Shown here piece after piece: positions 1 to 8,582 of a stretch of 64,000 nucleotides of DNA. Numbering within the stretch: the stretch's first letter is position 1; each line of letters starts with the position of its first letter. The stretch is from assembly GCF_011388215.1 (NCBI RefSeq), contig NZ_CP049989.1, positions 2,294,001 through 2,358,000 of the forward strand, written 5' to 3'. The notes below the pieces were generated by a model. That model had not been told where the DNA came from. It did no database searches and saw only the letters and a list, made by a program, of their open reading frames with translations. The translations under genes and the position numbers were made by a program. The stretch is from Hydrogenophaga crocea. GTDB lineage: Bacteria > Pseudomonadota > Gammaproteobacteria > Burkholderiales > Burkholderiaceae_C.

Positions 1-1998
1 GTGGACGAGTCGACGCTGACCGGCGAATCGCTGCCGGTGCCCAAACGCGCCTTGGACGCCGAAGCACCGGCCACGGAGCACCAGGTGCCCGAGTTGCAGC
101 GCGGCCGCGCGGGCACGCGGCTGCTGACCGGCCAGGCGCGGCTGCGCATCGTGGACACCGGGGGCGACACGCGTTACGGCGCGATCGCGCGCTCGGCCAC
201 CGAGGGCAGCCACGCCGCCACCCCGCTGCAGCGCGCGATCGGCCAGCTGGTGCTGGTGCTGCTCGGCGTGGCCCTGCTCATGTGCGCCGCCCTCGCCGCC
301 ATACGGCTGTGGCACGGGCACGGCTGGATCGATGCGCTGCTGAGCGCGGTGACCCTGGCCGTGGCGGCGATCCCCGAGGAGTTTCCCGTGGTGTACACCG
401 GCTTCCTCGGCGTGGGGGTGTTCCGGCTCGCGCGCAAGAAGGCGCTGGTGCGGCGCGCGGTCGCGGTGGAGAACATCGGCCGCGTGAGCTGCATCGTGTC
501 CGACAAGACCGGCACCATCACCGCCGGCACGCTGGTGCTGGCCCACCGCGCGCCGGCCGAGGGCCTTGACGAAGACACCGTGCTGCAGAGCGCCACCTTC
601 GCTGCCCGCCCCGACAGCGGTGACCCGCTCGATCAGGCCCTGCACGCGGCCGCCGGTCCCCTGCCGCCCGCCACGCGGCTGGCCGAATTCCCGTTCACCG
701 AAGCGCGGCGCCGCGAGACCGCCGTGCTGCGGCTGGCCGACGGCACCACCACGGCCTTCACCAAGGGCGCGCCCGAAACCGTGATGGCCTTGTGCGCGCT
801 GACCGAAGCCGAACACGCTGCATGGACCGAGCGCATCGAGGCCTACGCCCGCTCGGGGCACAAGGTGATCGCCTGCGCGCGGCGCGCGCTGCCCGCGGGC
901 GCGGCGCCCGACACCGAAGCCGCCGAGGGCTTCAGCCTCGTCGGCCTGCTGGCTTTTGAAGACCCGGTGCGCGACGGCGTGCGCGAGGCCATTGCCGACT
1001 GCGTGGCCGCGGGCATGCGCGTGATCATGGTCACCGGCGACCACCCGAGCACCGCCGAGGCCATTGCGCGCGAGATCGGGCTCGGGGGCGGCCAGCCCCG
1101 GGTGATCGTGCTGGCCCCGGGCGACGACGCCGCGGCCGCGCTGCGCGCGCACGGCGGCGTTCACGTGGTGGCCCGCGCCACGCCCGCGCAGAAGCTTGCG
1201 CTGGTGCAGGCGCTGCAGGCCGACGGCGAGCTGGTGGCCGTCACCGGCGACGGCGTGAACGACGTGCCCGCGCTGCGCCTGGCCGACATCGGCGTGGCCA
1301 TGGGCGAACGCGGCACGCGCAGCGCGCGCGAGGTGGCGCCGGTGGTGCTGCTCGACGACAACTTCCGCACCATCGTGCACGCGGTGGGCGAAGGCCGCCA
1401 GCTGTTCCAGAACCTGCGGCTGGCGTTCGCCTACCTGCTGCTCGTGCACCTGCCGCTCGTGGCCGCCGCCGCCGCGGTGCCGCTCATGGGCCTGCCGCTG
1501 CTGCTGCTGCCGATCCACATCGTGTGGCTGGAGTTGGTGATCCACCCCACCGCCCTGCTGGCCTTCCAGGGCCTGCCGGCGGCGGGCCCACTCGCCCCGG
1601 TGCAGCACCACCACCGGCGCGCGCGTTTCTTCTCGGCCGGCGCCTGGGGCGCGATCGTGCTGATCGGCGGGCTGGTGAGCGTGGCCGTGGTGGGGAGCTA
1701 CCTGCACGCGCTGGGCGCCGACCGCCAGGTGGAGCACGCGCGCGCGATGGCGCTGGGCGTGCTGCTGGCAGCCAGCGCCGGCTTCACCGCCGGCCTCGCG
1801 GGCCTGCGCCGGGCGAGCCCGCGCTGGCTGGTGGCGGGCACGCTGCTGTCGCTGGGCCTGCTGGTGCAGGTGCCGGCGGCCAGCGCGTGGCTGGGGCTGC
1901 GGCCGCTGCACCCGGCCGATTGGGGCCTGGTGGGGCTGGCGTTCGTGCTCACGGCGGTGGCGGGCCGGGCGCAGGCCGCGAGCATGCGCGGGCCATGA
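1..1998 (+). CDS. P-type cation-transporting ATPase, 5' truncated by window edge
   Basis: C-terminal two thirds of a type-II-like P-type ATPase, a membrane pump that uses ATP to move a cation. The frame is open at the left edge and the actuator TGES motif is already at residues 7-10, so the first membrane pair and part of the actuator domain lie outside; the GTG at position 1 is probably an internal Val codon. Visible in order: a membrane pair with PEEFP (125-129), the phosphorylation motif DKTGT (168-172), FTKGAPE in the nucleotide-binding domain, VTGDH, the hinge TGDGVND (415-421), then about six C-terminal membrane helices. The ion cannot be told from the sequence. It converges on the SDR gene 27 bp away. 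Confidence 0.93.
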   Translation: MDESTLTGESLPVPKRALDAEAPATEHQVPELQRGRAGTRLLTGQARLRIVDTGGDTRYGAIARSATEGSHAATPLQRAIGQLVLVLLGVALLMCAALAAIRLWHGHGWIDALLSAVTLAVAAIPEEFPVVYTGFLGVGVFRLARKKALVRRAVAVENIGRVSCIVSDKTGTITAGTLVLAHRAPAEGLDEDTVLQSATFAARPDSGDPLDQALHAAAGPLPPATRLAEFPFTEARRRETAVLRLADGTTTAFTKGAPETVMALCALTEAEHAAWTERIEAYARSGHKVIACARRALPAGAAPDTEAAEGFSLVGLLAFEDPVRDGVREAIADCVAAGMRVIMVTGDHPSTAEAIAREIGLGGGQPRVIVLAPGDDAAAALRAHGGVHVVARATPAQKLALVQALQADGELVAVTGDGVNDVPALRLADIGVAMGERGTRSAREVAPVVLLDDNFRTIVHAVGEGRQLFQNLRLAFAYLLLVHLPLVAAAAAVPLMGLPLLLLPIHIVWLELVIHPTALLAFQGLPAAGPLAPVQHHHRRARFFSAGAWGAIVLIGGLVSVAVVGSYLHALGADRQVEHARAMALGVLLAASAGFTAGLAGLRRASPRWLVAGTLLSLGLLVQVPAASAWLGLRPLHPADWGLVGLAFVLTAVAGRAQAASMRGP

Positions 1999-2025
1999 TC
2001 GCCGCCTTGCCCGCGCCCGCGCGCC

Positions 2026-2847
2026 TCAAAGCCCGCCGCTGGCCATGAGCACGTGGCCCGACACGTAGTCGCTCTCGGGGTAGCAGAGCAGCGCGATCGC
2101 GCCCGCGGCCTCTTCGGTGCTCGCGCCGCGGCCCAGCGGAATCTGCGCTTCGAGCGCGCGCACCTGCTCGGCCGGGATGCCGGCGGGAATGGCGCGGCCT
2201 TCGATGTCGACCTGCGTGGCGCTGCCCTTGTCCACCGCCTGCGTCATGCGCGTGACCACGTAGCCGAAGGCCACCGCGTTCACGTTCACGTGGTAGCGGC
2301 CCCACTCGCGCGCGAGCGTGCGCGTGATGCCCACGATGCCGGCCTTGCCCGCGGCGTAGTTGGTCTGGCCCGCGCTGCCCAGGATGCCCGCGATGGACGA
2401 CACGTTGACCACCTTGCGCTGCACGCGCCGGCCTTCGGCGTTCTCGCGCTTGGCGGCCTCGCGCAGGTGGCCGGCCGCGGCGCGCAGGATGCGGAACGGC
2501 GCCTTGAGGTGGATGTCCAGCATGGCGTCGAACTGCTCGTCGCTCATCTTCTGGATCACGCCGTCCCAGGCGTAGCCCGCGTTGTTGACGATGATGTCGA
2601 GCCCGCCGTGGTTGTCGAGCGCGGCCTGCACGAAGCGCTCGCCGAAGCCGGGGTCGGTGACGCTGCCGGGGCAGGCCGAGGCCTGGCCACCGGCGGCGCG
2701 GATCTCGGCCACCACCTGCTCGCACAGCGCGGCGTCGAGGTCGTTCACAACCACGGTGGCGCCTTCGGCGGCGAGCTTGAGCGCGGTGGCGCGGCCGATG
2801 CCGCGGCCCGAGCCGCTGACGATGGCGATCTTGTTCTGGAGCTTCAT
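2026..2847 (-). CDS. SDR family NAD(P)-dependent oxidoreductase
   Basis: Classical short-chain dehydrogenase/reductase of 273 aa, probably acting on a 3-hydroxyacyl-CoA or other hydroxy intermediate. The cofactor motif GSGRGIG is at residues 12-18, NNAG at 88-91, and the catalytic Ser150/151, Tyr164 and Lys168 are all present. An unusual charged insertion (about residues 130-145) sits just before the catalytic serine strand. The ATG at 2847 puts the Rossmann motif at the usual distance from the N terminus. It is the last gene of the operon Bug protein - CoA ligase - enoyl-CoA hydratase - SDR, 26 bp after the hydratase, so a role in a beta-oxidation-like path for an imported acid is inferred. 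Confidence 0.93.
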   Translation of the reverse strand: MKLQNKIAIVSGSGRGIGRATALKLAAEGATVVVNDLDAALCEQVVAEIRAAGGQASACPGSVTDPGFGERFVQAALDNHGGLDIIVNNAGYAWDGVIQKMSDEQFDAMLDIHLKAPFRILRAAAGHLREAAKRENAEGRRVQRKVVNVSSIAGILGSAGQTNYAAGKAGIVGITRTLAREWGRYHVNVNAVAFGYVVTRMTQAVDKGSATQVDIEGRAIPAGIPAEQVRALEAQIPLGRGASTEEAAGAIALLCYPESDYVSGHVLMASGGL

Positions 2848-2873
2848 GGGGTTCTCGCCCGGTAGGTGGAGGT

Positions 2874-3686
2874 TCATTGCCCGCGGTAGACGGGTTCGCG
2901 CTTTTCCATGAAGGCGCGCGGGCCTTCGCGGGCGTCGGCGCTGGCCATCACCCGCGCCTTGGCCTCGTCTTCGAGGCGGTAGGCCTGATCGAGCGGCAGG
3001 CCGCTGGCGGCCACCACGGTGCGCTTGACGGCCTGCACGGCCACGGGGCCGTTGCGCGCGATCTTCTCGGCCAGGGCCAGGGCCTGCGGCATCAGCTCGG
3101 TCGCGGGCAGCACGCGGTTCACCAGGCCCAGGCGCTGCGCCTCGGCGGCGCTGATGGCATCGCCCGTGAGCATGAGCTCCATGGCCACGGCCTGCGGGAT
3201 CTGGCGCGGCAGCCGCGCGAGCGAGCCCGCGAAGGGGATCAGCGCGCGCTTGACCTCGGGCAGCGCAAAGGTGGCGTGCTCGGCGCACAGGCGGATGTCG
3301 GTGCCGAGCAGGATCTCGAAGCCCGCGGCCATGCAGGCACCGTTCACCGCGGCGATCACCGGCTTGTCAAGCGGGTAGTCGCGCAGGCCCGAGGCGGCCA
3401 TGACCAGCGGCTCGTTGAGCACGCGGTGGTCCCAGGCGTCCTGCGGCTGGCGGTCGCCGCTCATGAGCGGCAGCGTGCGCGCAAGGTCACCGCCCGCGCA
3501 GAAGGCCTTGTCGCCACTGCCGGTGAGGATGGCCACGCGCAGCGACGGGCTCTGCGCGAAGGCCACCACGTGGTCGGCAAGCTGGCACAGCATGCGCGGC
3601 GTGAGCGCGTTGCGCGACGCGGGCGCGTCGAGCGTGAACACGGCGATGTCGCCCTGCGTCTCGAAACGGACCTGGCCTTCGCTCAT
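2874..3686 (-). CDS. enoyl-CoA hydratase/isomerase family protein
   Basis: Crotonase-superfamily protein of 270 aa, normal family length. The oxyanion-hole segment DKAFCAGGDLA and the later GTDIRLCAEHATFALPEV segment, which carries the glutamate usual for hydratases, are both present. The ATG at 3686 follows an AAGGAG ribosome site and overlaps the TGA of the CoA-ligase gene (ATGA, 3683-3686), which implies translational coupling. With the ligase before it and an SDR after it, hydration of an unsaturated acyl-CoA is the likely step. A CoA-ring hydrolase such as BadI belongs to the same superfamily and cannot be excluded. Confidence 0.93.
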   Translation of the reverse strand: MSEGQVRFETQGDIAVFTLDAPASRNALTPRMLCQLADHVVAFAQSPSLRVAILTGSGDKAFCAGGDLARTLPLMSGDRQPQDAWDHRVLNEPLVMAASGLRDYPLDKPVIAAVNGACMAAGFEILLGTDIRLCAEHATFALPEVKRALIPFAGSLARLPRQIPQAVAMELMLTGDAISAAEAQRLGLVNRVLPATELMPQALALAEKIARNGPVAVQAVKRTVVAASGLPLDQAYRLEDEAKARVMASADAREGPRAFMEKREPVYRGQ

Positions 3687-5539
3687 GACTCTTCTCCTTG
3701 CACCGCCACGCGGTAGGCCAGCGGGAACGGCGCCATGATGGCCCGAACCGCTTCGGCGTGCTGCGCGGCCGCCTCGGCGTTGCGCGCGGCGAACAGCACC
3801 TGCAGGCCGCTGCTGGCATCGGCCACGCGGATCTCGAACGCGTCGGCCAGCCCGGCCCTGGCCAGGCGCTCGCCGAGCGCGGTTTCGCAGGCCATGGCGC
3901 GCAGGCGCGGCTTGAACACCTTGCCCACCGCGGTGAGCGGCACGCTGGGCACGATCTGCACGCGCTTGGGGTAGGCCGGCCGCTCGGGGATGCGGGCGTT
4001 CGCGAAGGCCGAGAGTTCTTCGGGCGTGACCGATGCGCCCGGGCGCACCGACACGTAGACCACCGCGACCTCGCCCGCGTACTCGTCGGGCTCGCCCACG
4101 GCCGCGGCCACCATCACATCGGGGTGCTGCAGCAGCGCTTCTTCGATCTGCTGCGGATCGATGTTGTGGCCGCTGCGGATGATCACGTCCTTGGCGCGGC
4201 CGGTGATGAACACGCGGCCTTCGGCGTCGATGTGGCCGATGTCGCCGGTGATGAGCCAGCCCTGGTCGTCGAAGGTGCCGGTGTTGCGGCGCGCGTCGGT
4301 GTAGCCCGGGCCCACGTTGGGGCCGCGCAGGCGCACGATGCCGCTCTCGCCGGGCGCGCAGCGCTGGCCCTCGGCGTTCACCGCCACCACCTCGGTGTAG
4401 GGCAGCGGCAGGCCGCACGAGCCCGGCGTGCGCGGGCCCAGGAAGGGCTCGATGCTCACCACGCCCGCGCACTCGGTCATGCCCAGGATGTTGCGCACCG
4501 CGATGCCGTAGCGGCGCTCGAAGGCCTGCGCGAGTTCGTTGGGCAGCGGCGAGCCGCCCGTGAGCAGCGCGCGCACCGAGCCGCGCGAGGCCTGGCCCGG
4601 TTCGAGCTTGAGCAGCGTGCCCATCACCGTGGGCACGGCCGCGAGCAGGCTCACGCGGTGCTGTTCGACGAAGTCCCAGTAGCGCTGCATGAAGGTGGTG
4701 TTGCGCAGGCCGAGCAGCGTGGGCAGCACGATCTGCGCGCCACTGAGCAGCACCGACAGGCCGTACACGAAGGCCCCGGCCACATGGAACAGCGGAAAGC
4801 CGTTGAGCAGCGTGTCGCGCTCGTCCATGGCGTAGAACTGGGCCGCGCACCACGAGGAATGCAGCTGGTTGCTGTGGCGGTGCTGCGCGAGCTTGGGCGC
4901 GCCCGTGGTGCCGCCGGTGTGGAACAGCGCGGCCACGCGGTCCGCGCCGGTGGTGATGGCGGGCGCGAGCGCGTCGCCGGGCATGGCGTCCACTGCGGTC
5001 ATGAAGTCGCGCGCGCCGGGCGCGCCGCCCACGGCGAACACGTGCTGCAGGCCCGGGCATTCGCGCGCCACGGCGCTGGCCTTGCTCCAGATGTCGAGCT
5101 CGGGGTGCGGGCCCAGCGCCACCAGGATCTGGCAGCCCGACGTCTGCACGAGCTCGGCGATGTGCGCGGGCTCGAGCAGGTAGTTGATGGGACACACCAC
5201 GCCCGCGGTCTCGCCACCCCAGAGCGTGAGGTGCGCCTCGGGGATGTTGGGCAGCAGCATGGCCACGCGCGGGCCCCGGCCCTCGGCATCGGGCGGCACC
5301 AGCGCGGCGAACAGGTTGGCGGTGCGGTGGATGCGCGCCAGCAGTTCGGCGTAGGTCCAGGTCTGCACCGGCTGCGCCGGGTCGGGCTCGCGCACGTAGG
5401 TGATGGCCGGGCGATCGGCGTGCCGAAGCGCCGCGGCGCGCAGCGCGTCGTACACGTGCGTGTGCGGCATGAACTGCGCGTACGGCAGTTCGCCGAGGGC
5501 CGCCACGTCGGCCTGGGTCTGGATGCGATGTGGCGCCAT
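3683..5539 (-). CDS. AMP-binding acyl-CoA synthetase
   Basis: ATP-dependent acid:CoA ligase of the ANL superfamily, 618 aa. Visible motifs are the phosphate loop HTGGTTGAPK (about residue 208-217), GMTECAGV (A5-type), WLITGDIGHID (about 425-435), GRAKDVIIRSGHN hinge and the C-terminal catalytic lysine in LTAVGKVFK (about 535-543). It activates a free carboxylic acid to the CoA thioester in the cytoplasm. A C-terminal tail of roughly 60 residues extends beyond the usual lysine motif. Its start lies 1 bp from the stop of the Bug-protein gene upstream and its stop overlaps the hydratase start, so these genes form one operon. The substrate is unknown. Confidence 0.94.
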   Translation of the reverse strand: MAPHRIQTQADVAALGELPYAQFMPHTHVYDALRAAALRHADRPAITYVREPDPAQPVQTWTYAELLARIHRTANLFAALVPPDAEGRGPRVAMLLPNIPEAHLTLWGGETAGVVCPINYLLEPAHIAELVQTSGCQILVALGPHPELDIWSKASAVARECPGLQHVFAVGGAPGARDFMTAVDAMPGDALAPAITTGADRVAALFHTGGTTGAPKLAQHRHSNQLHSSWCAAQFYAMDERDTLLNGFPLFHVAGAFVYGLSVLLSGAQIVLPTLLGLRNTTFMQRYWDFVEQHRVSLLAAVPTVMGTLLKLEPGQASRGSVRALLTGGSPLPNELAQAFERRYGIAVRNILGMTECAGVVSIEPFLGPRTPGSCGLPLPYTEVVAVNAEGQRCAPGESGIVRLRGPNVGPGYTDARRNTGTFDDQGWLITGDIGHIDAEGRVFITGRAKDVIIRSGHNIDPQQIEEALLQHPDVMVAAAVGEPDEYAGEVAVVYVSVRPGASVTPEELSAFANARIPERPAYPKRVQIVPSVPLTAVGKVFKPRLRAMACETALGERLARAGLADAFEIRVADASSGLQVLFAARNAEAAAQHAEAVRAIMAPFPLAYRVAVQGEES

Positions 5540-5540
5540 C

Positions 5541-6521
5541 TCAGTCGCCGCGGAAGCCCGATGCCTTCACGATCCCTGCCCAGCGCGGGTACTCGGCACG
5601 CAGCATGCGGTCGGTATCGGCGCGCGAGAGCCCGGTGACGCTGAAGCCCGCCTCGACGATCTTGGCCTTGGTGTCGGGCGACTGCACCGCCGCGGCCGCT
5701 TCGCGCGCCAGCAGGTCGAGCACGGCGGGCGGCGTGGCCGCGGGCGCCATCAGCGCGAACCAGGCCGACACGTCCATCTTGGGGTAGCCCGCCTCGATCA
5801 TGGTCGGCACCTGCGGCAGCAGCGGCGAGCGCACGGGCGCGCTGGTGGCCAGCGCGCGCATCTTGCCGCCCTTGATCTGTGCCGCGCCCAGCGCGGTCGA
5901 CACGAAGGCGCCGGCCACGTCGCCATTGATGATGCCGGTCACGGCATCGCCGGTGTTGCGGTAGTGCACCGGCTCGATCTTGAAGCCCGCGGCCTCGGCG
6001 AAGACCTCGGCGCCGAAGTGGCCCGGGCTGCCCGCGCCGAAGGTGCCGAAGTTGATCTTGTCGCCGCGCGCCTTGGCGGCCTTCACGAAGTCGGCCACGG
6101 TCTGGTGCGGCGAGTTCGCGGGCACGGCCAGCAGCAGGTCGACCTTGCCCACCTCGCTCACGCCGGTGAGTTCGCGGGCCGGGTCGTATTGCAGCTTGCT
6201 GAACGCGGGCGGTGCGATGGCGATCGAGCCGACCTCGCCGAGCAGCAGGGTGTAGCCGTCGGGCTGGGCCTTGGCCACGGTCTGCGCCGCGATCTGGCCG
6301 CCCGCGCCGGGCTTGTTGTCCACCACCACCTGCTGCTTGAGCAGCTCGGCCATGCGCTGCGCGAGGAAACGCGCGAGCACGTCGGGCGCGGTGGCCGGCG
6401 GGTAGCCCACCACGATGCGGATCGGGTACGCGGGGTAGGTCTGGGCCAGGGCGGTGACGGGCAGTTGGGCGGCGGCCAGCAGGGCCGTGCCGGCCACGAA
6501 GTGGCGGCGCGAAAGGGTCAT
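5541..6521 (-). CDS. Bug/TctC family periplasmic solute-binding protein
   Basis: Extracytoplasmic binding protein of the Bug family (tripartite tricarboxylate transporter type), 326 aa. The N terminus SRRHFVAGTALLAAA looks like a twin-arginine-type signal ending near ALAQ. Typical family features follow: YPIRIVVGYPPA, VVDNKPGAGG, PDGYTLLL and the loop YDPARELTGVSEV. A GGAG site precedes the ATG at 6521. First gene of the catabolic operon, so it probably delivers the acid that the downstream ligase activates. No TctA/TctB membrane partner lies nearby, which is normal for orphan Bug proteins in Burkholderiales. Confidence 0.93.
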   Translation of the reverse strand: MTLSRRHFVAGTALLAAAQLPVTALAQTYPAYPIRIVVGYPPATAPDVLARFLAQRMAELLKQQVVVDNKPGAGGQIAAQTVAKAQPDGYTLLLGEVGSIAIAPPAFSKLQYDPARELTGVSEVGKVDLLLAVPANSPHQTVADFVKAAKARGDKINFGTFGAGSPGHFGAEVFAEAAGFKIEPVHYRNTGDAVTGIINGDVAGAFVSTALGAAQIKGGKMRALATSAPVRSPLLPQVPTMIEAGYPKMDVSAWFALMAPAATPPAVLDLLAREAAAAVQSPDTKAKIVEAGFSVTGLSRADTDRMLRAEYPRWAGIVKASGFRGD

Positions 6522-6682
6522 GGTCTTGTCTCCGGAGAATGGTTCGGGAGCCCCAGTGTGGCCACGGCCGCGGCCGCAGGCTGTCTACCGAGAGGGAGAC
6601 AAAACGCGCGCTGCGCCCCGCCGCGTTTCAGGGAAAACCCGGGGAAACCCCGGGGCCGCGCTGCGCGCGAGCGCGCGTAGAG

Positions 6683-6704
6683 TTCCATACAGTACTGTCT
6701 GGAA
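6683..6704. promoter_or_regulatory. 22-bp near-perfect palindrome just before the LuxR-type gene
   Basis: Half sites TTCCATACAGT and ACTGTCTGGAA are inverted copies with 10 of 11 positions matching. The element ends 4 bp before the ATG at 6709 and overlaps the only ribosome-site-like GGAAG. A symmetric site of this size suits a dimeric LuxR-type regulator, so autoregulation or control of the divergent operon is inferred. Confidence 0.55.
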
Positions 6705-6708
6705 GCGC

Positions 6709-7485
6709 ATGCAGCTCATTCCCCTGCCCCTTGCCCCGTCGCGGCCCGCCCCGCGCGCGGCGCTGGACACGCTCACCGGCTTCATCGGCACCGTGGGCGC
6801 CGACGACTTCGGCCAGCGCGCGCTCGCGCAACTCAACCAGTTGCTGCTGGTGTCCTCGTGGTCGGTGTTCCGGCTGCACGACGACCGGCCGCCGTCCATG
6901 CCCGCCTCGGGCACCTACGGCCTGCCCGACCACACGGGCGACTCGTGGAAGACCTACCGCGAATCGCTGTACCAGCGCGACCAGACCTTCGTGGCCGCGC
7001 GCGACCAGGCGCGCCACACGCCCGAGATGCTGGTGCACTGGAACGCGCGCGAGATCCCGCGGCCGCACCGCGAGCGCATCTACACCCGCGCGGGCCTGCG
7101 CGAGCGCCTGTCGCTGATCGGGCGCGACAGCGAGCCCGGCCTGCTCTCGGTGAACCTCTACCGCCACGAAGGCCAGCGGCCCTTCAGCGACGACGAGATC
7201 GATGCCGTGGGCAGCGCGACCTCGCTGCTGCTCGCCTGCGTGAAGCGCCACATCGCGCTGTCGTCGGTGGCCACGCAGACGCGCAGCGCGCTCGATGCGC
7301 TCACGCGGCGCGAGCGCGAGGTCTGCGAGCGGCTGCTCAAGGGCCTCACCTACGACGGCATCGCGGCCGACATGGGTGTGTCGGCCGGCACCGTGAAGAC
7401 CTACCGCAACCGCGCCTTCGAGCGGCTGGGCATCCACCACCGCAACCAGTTGTTCGCGCTGGTGAGCCGGCCGGGGGCGGTTTAG
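6709..7485 (+). CDS. LuxR family helix-turn-helix transcriptional regulator
   Basis: 258-aa regulator with a C-terminal LuxR/GerE helix-turn-helix: LTRREREVCERLLKGLTYDG followed by VSAGTVKTYRNRAFERLGI. The N-terminal about 190 residues form a sensor-like domain without an obvious receiver Asp or autoinducer-binding signature. The ATG at 6709 is chosen because it directly follows a palindrome and gives a typical length; a longer frame upstream has no coding character. It is transcribed away from the Bug-ligase-hydratase-SDR operon and most likely controls it in response to the substrate or its CoA ester (inference). Confidence 0.9.
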   Translation: MQLIPLPLAPSRPAPRAALDTLTGFIGTVGADDFGQRALAQLNQLLLVSSWSVFRLHDDRPPSMPASGTYGLPDHTGDSWKTYRESLYQRDQTFVAARDQARHTPEMLVHWNAREIPRPHRERIYTRAGLRERLSLIGRDSEPGLLSVNLYRHEGQRPFSDDEIDAVGSATSLLLACVKRHIALSSVATQTRSALDALTRREREVCERLLKGLTYDGIAADMGVSAGTVKTYRNRAFERLGIHHRNQLFALVSRPGAV

Positions 7486-7531
7486 GCGGCCGTGGGAGCA
7501 TCAGGCCGCCGCGTCCGCGGCGGCCCCTGAC

Positions 7532-8551
7532 TCAGTTCGCCTTGCGGCTCTCCAGCTCGCGCTTGAGCTCGCCCAGGATCTGATCCGCGTTGCCGCCGGC
7601 GCGTTGCACGTCTTGCGCCCAGCGCTGGTACAGCGGCTCGGCCGCCTTGTGCCAGGCTTCCTGCTGTGCGGGCGTGAGCTTCACGATGGTGTGGCCCGCG
7701 GCTTTTTCGAGCTTGGCCTGGCCCGAGTCCTCGAAGTCGCCCCAGGCCGCGCCGACCTTGGCGGCCCACTCGTTGCTGCAGTGGTCGTCGATGACCTTCT
7801 TCTGCGCCGCGCTGAGCTTGCCGTACCACGCCGGGTTCATCACCCAGACGAAGTTGGCGCTGTACAGGCGCATGTCGTTGTGGAACTTCACCGCCTTGTC
7901 CACGCCGAAGCTCAGCGTGGAATCCCAGGGGAAGGTGATGGCGTCGGCAATGCCTTTTTCGAGCGCGTCGCGCGACTCGGGCGCCGACACGCTCACGTTG
8001 GTGCCGCCCAGCAGCGTCACGAACGAGGCCACGGTGCCGTTGGCGGGGCGGATCTTCATGCCGCGGATCTGCGCCGGGTCGGTAATGGGCTTCTTGGAGT
8101 GCAGCGTGCCGATGTGCTGGTGCGCGAAGCAGTACTTCACGTCCTTCATTTCCTTCTCGGCGTACTTGCGGTACCAGGCGTCGAGCGCGGCCGAGCCCGG
8201 GCCGGGGCGCGCGCTCATGAAGGGCAGCTCGGAGGCCGCGAAGATGGGGAAGCGGTTGGCCTGGTAGCCCGGGCTCACCCAGGTCATGGCGGCAATGCCG
8301 TCGCGCGCCATGTCGTAGTGGTCGGGCGCCTTGCCGAGCTGCTGCGCAGGGAACAGCATGACCTTGATGCTGCCTTTGGACGCGGCCTCGACCGACTTGG
8401 CCCAGGGCTCGAAGCCGGTCTTGGACAGCGAATGCGTGCCCGGCAGCCAATGGCCGAAGTTGAGTTCGACGGCCTTGTCCTGGGCCTGTGCGGCACCGGC
8501 AGCGAGGCCGAGCGCGAGCGCGGCGGCCGTGAAGAGGGTGGTCTTGAACAC
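7532..8551 (-). CDS. dctP: TRAP transporter solute-binding protein, DctP family
   Basis: Periplasmic binding protein of a tripartite ATP-independent transporter, 339 aa. The N-terminal signal peptide (TLFTAAALALGLAAGAAQAQ) is clear, and the DctP signature region runs through IRGMKIRPANGTVASFVTLL to the ADAITFPWDSTL segment. The start is a GTG at 8551 behind AGGAGACAAC. It is the third gene after iorA and iorB, 31 bp downstream of iorB. The only DctQ/DctM genes in the window lie 5.8 kb upstream on the same strand, beyond iorA and a LysR gene, so this looks like the separated binding subunit of that transporter. A 2-hydroxy or 2-oxo acid ligand is inferred from context. Confidence 0.92.
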   Translation of the reverse strand: MFKTTLFTAAALALGLAAGAAQAQDKAVELNFGHWLPGTHSLSKTGFEPWAKSVEAASKGSIKVMLFPAQQLGKAPDHYDMARDGIAAMTWVSPGYQANRFPIFAASELPFMSARPGPGSAALDAWYRKYAEKEMKDVKYCFAHQHIGTLHSKKPITDPAQIRGMKIRPANGTVASFVTLLGGTNVSVSAPESRDALEKGIADAITFPWDSTLSFGVDKAVKFHNDMRLYSANFVWVMNPAWYGKLSAAQKKVIDDHCSNEWAAKVGAAWGDFEDSGQAKLEKAAGHTIVKLTPAQQEAWHKAAEPLYQRWAQDVQRAGGNADQILGELKRELESRKAN

Positions 8552-8582
8552 GTTGTCTCCTGTTGTGGTGGGGTGAAAAAAC

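Noticed and set aside
1..3. GTG at position 1 as the start of the P-type ATPase
   Set aside because: The actuator motif TGES follows after six residues, so the true N terminus must lie outside the window.
6638..6654. CCCGGGG-AAA-CCCCGGG hairpin as a terminator
   Set aside because: It lies upstream of both divergent genes, so there is no transcript to end there, and no T run follows.
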